Below are positions 6,039 through 6,521 of a stretch of DNA of 6,521 nucleotides, piece after piece. Within the stretch, counting starts at the first letter, position 1; each line of letters begins with the position of its first letter. The notes below the pieces were generated by a model, which was given only the letters and a program-made list of their open reading frames with translations, was not told the origin of the DNA and ran no database searches. This DNA is from Gammaproteobacteria bacterium (GTDB lineage Bacteria > Pseudomonadota > Gammaproteobacteria > GRL18): the NCBI GenBank assembly GCA_028571885.1, contig JAPVVU010000180.1, positions 1 through 6,521 of the forward strand, in the 5' to 3' direction. Both the position numbers and the translations under genes were made by a program.

Positions 6039-6148
6039 TATGCACACATACCTTTAACTACCCTTCCAATTCCCTCCTCGACTGAGCCTCCTATTTCTGT
6101 CTGTAAAAGAAAGAAACAAGCACTTAAGATAAGCTCAGGAACCTTCAT
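6038..6148 (-). CDS. Possible 36-residue ORF between mcp and cheR (speculative)
   Basis: An ATG at 6148, nine bases after the receptor stop codon, opens a 36-codon frame that fills the mcp-cheR spacer. It ends in TAATG, sharing one base with the cheR start. The peptide begins MKVPELILSACFFLL, a short hydrophobic stretch, and ends EEGIGRVVKGMCA. There is no convincing ribosome binding site, so it would need re-initiation after the receptor gene. No family is recognised. It could be a coupling leader for cheR or a chance frame. The exact fit to the gap is the main argument in its favour; absence of a family match and its length are the main arguments against. Confidence 0.25.
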   Translation of the reverse strand: MKVPELILSACFFLLQTEIGGSVEEGIGRVVKGMCA

Positions 6149-6157
6149 AATCAATAT

Positions 6158-6521
6158 TTAAAACTCTTCCCATGCCGAGTCATCCGCTGCAGTGGCCGGC
6201 GCTTTAGCTGGAGTTGAGGTTTCAGGTTTTACTCGTGCAGGGCGAGACGCTGCTGCTGGACGAGTGGCTCTAGGTGGTGCCTGAACAACCGCTTCAGAAG
6301 CATCTTCTCCCGTTTCAAAAAAATTCATCATTTCATTCAGGGTCTTGGCCTGATCATCCATCGACTCACTGGCAGCTGCCGCTTCTTCGACAAGTGCCGC
6401 ATTTTGCTGCGTCACTTCGTCTAATTGAGTAATAGCCTGATTGACCTGCTCAATCCCCGCTGATTGTTCGCCGCTGGCGGCGGCAATTTCAGCAATAATA
6501 TCACTGACCTTACGCACTGAA
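6158..6521 (-). CDS. Methyl-accepting chemotaxis protein, C-terminal end (5' part outside window)
   Basis: The frame enters from the right edge and runs for about 120 residues to TAA. It holds the end of the cytoplasmic signalling coiled coil, with the typical EIAAASGEQSAGIEQVNQAI stretch and the second methylation helix (QQNAALVEEAAAASESM), where the EE pair fits the methylation-site consensus. After about residue 70 of the fragment comes a flexible alanine/proline/arginine-rich linker of roughly 45 residues. The protein ends in DSAWEEF. AWEEF fits the x-W-x-x-F tether that recruits CheR and CheB (NWETF in E. coli, GWEEF in the P. aeruginosa receptor McpB/Aer2). The protein is therefore probably the dedicated receptor of this cluster. 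The sensory domain cannot be judged because it lies outside. A GTG at 6517 is an internal valine codon, not the start. Confidence 0.95.
   Translation of the reverse strand, partial: SVRKVSDIIAEIAAASGEQSAGIEQVNQAITQLDEVTQQNAALVEEAAAASESMDDQAKTLNEMMNFFETGEDASEAVVQAPPRATRPAAASRPARVKPETSTPAKAPATAADDSAWEEF

Noticed and set aside
6080..6142. CTGAGC / GCTCAG inverted repeat in the mcp-cheR spacer as a hairpin
   Set aside because: Only six pairs separated by about 50 nt; expected by chance.
6158..6517. Treating the receptor fragment as a complete 119-residue protein starting at GTG 6517
   Set aside because: The frame stays open to the window edge and the sequence is the conserved end of a receptor signalling domain, so the GTG is an internal valine codon.

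Overview
The window is an AT-rich stretch of bacterial chromosome in which every supported gene lies on the minus strand, so it reads from right to left. The protein families and the gene order mcp-cheR-cheD-cheB point to a gammaproteobacterium with an F7-type chemosensory cluster, like the che2 cluster of Pseudomonas aeruginosa. The genus cannot be told from the sequence.

Right part (6521 to 3116): the C-terminal end of a chemoreceptor ending in a CheR/CheB tether (AWEEF), then cheR (methyltransferase), cheD (receptor glutamine deamidase) and cheB (methylesterase/deamidase). This is the complete set of receptor adaptation enzymes. An intrinsic terminator overlaps the cheB stop codon. The spacers in this part are unusual: a possible 36-codon ORF joined to cheR by TAATG, a 200-bp gap before cheD with mutually exclusive hairpin arms, and a 29-bp tandem repeat before cheB.

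Middle part (3103 to 547): a second, apparently separate transcription unit encodes a phosphorelay and partner-switching module. It holds an HsbA-like STAS anti-anti-sigma factor, an HsbR-like regulator (receiver, PP2C phosphatase and HATPase kinase domains) and an HptB-like histidine phosphotransfer protein. By analogy with Pseudomonas, the Hpt protein would phosphorylate the receiver, and that would set whether the regulator phosphorylates or dephosphorylates the STAS protein. The target is not in the window. A sigma28/flagellar or cyclic-di-GMP output is plausible but is inference.

Left part (473 to 1): a good sigma70-type promoter drives a lysine/alanine-rich histone H1-like protein with 10-residue repeats. 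The gene runs off the left edge. It looks functionally unrelated to the signalling genes.

No tRNA, rRNA, insertion sequence, CRISPR array or phage gene was seen. No intergenic gap exceeds about 200 bp.
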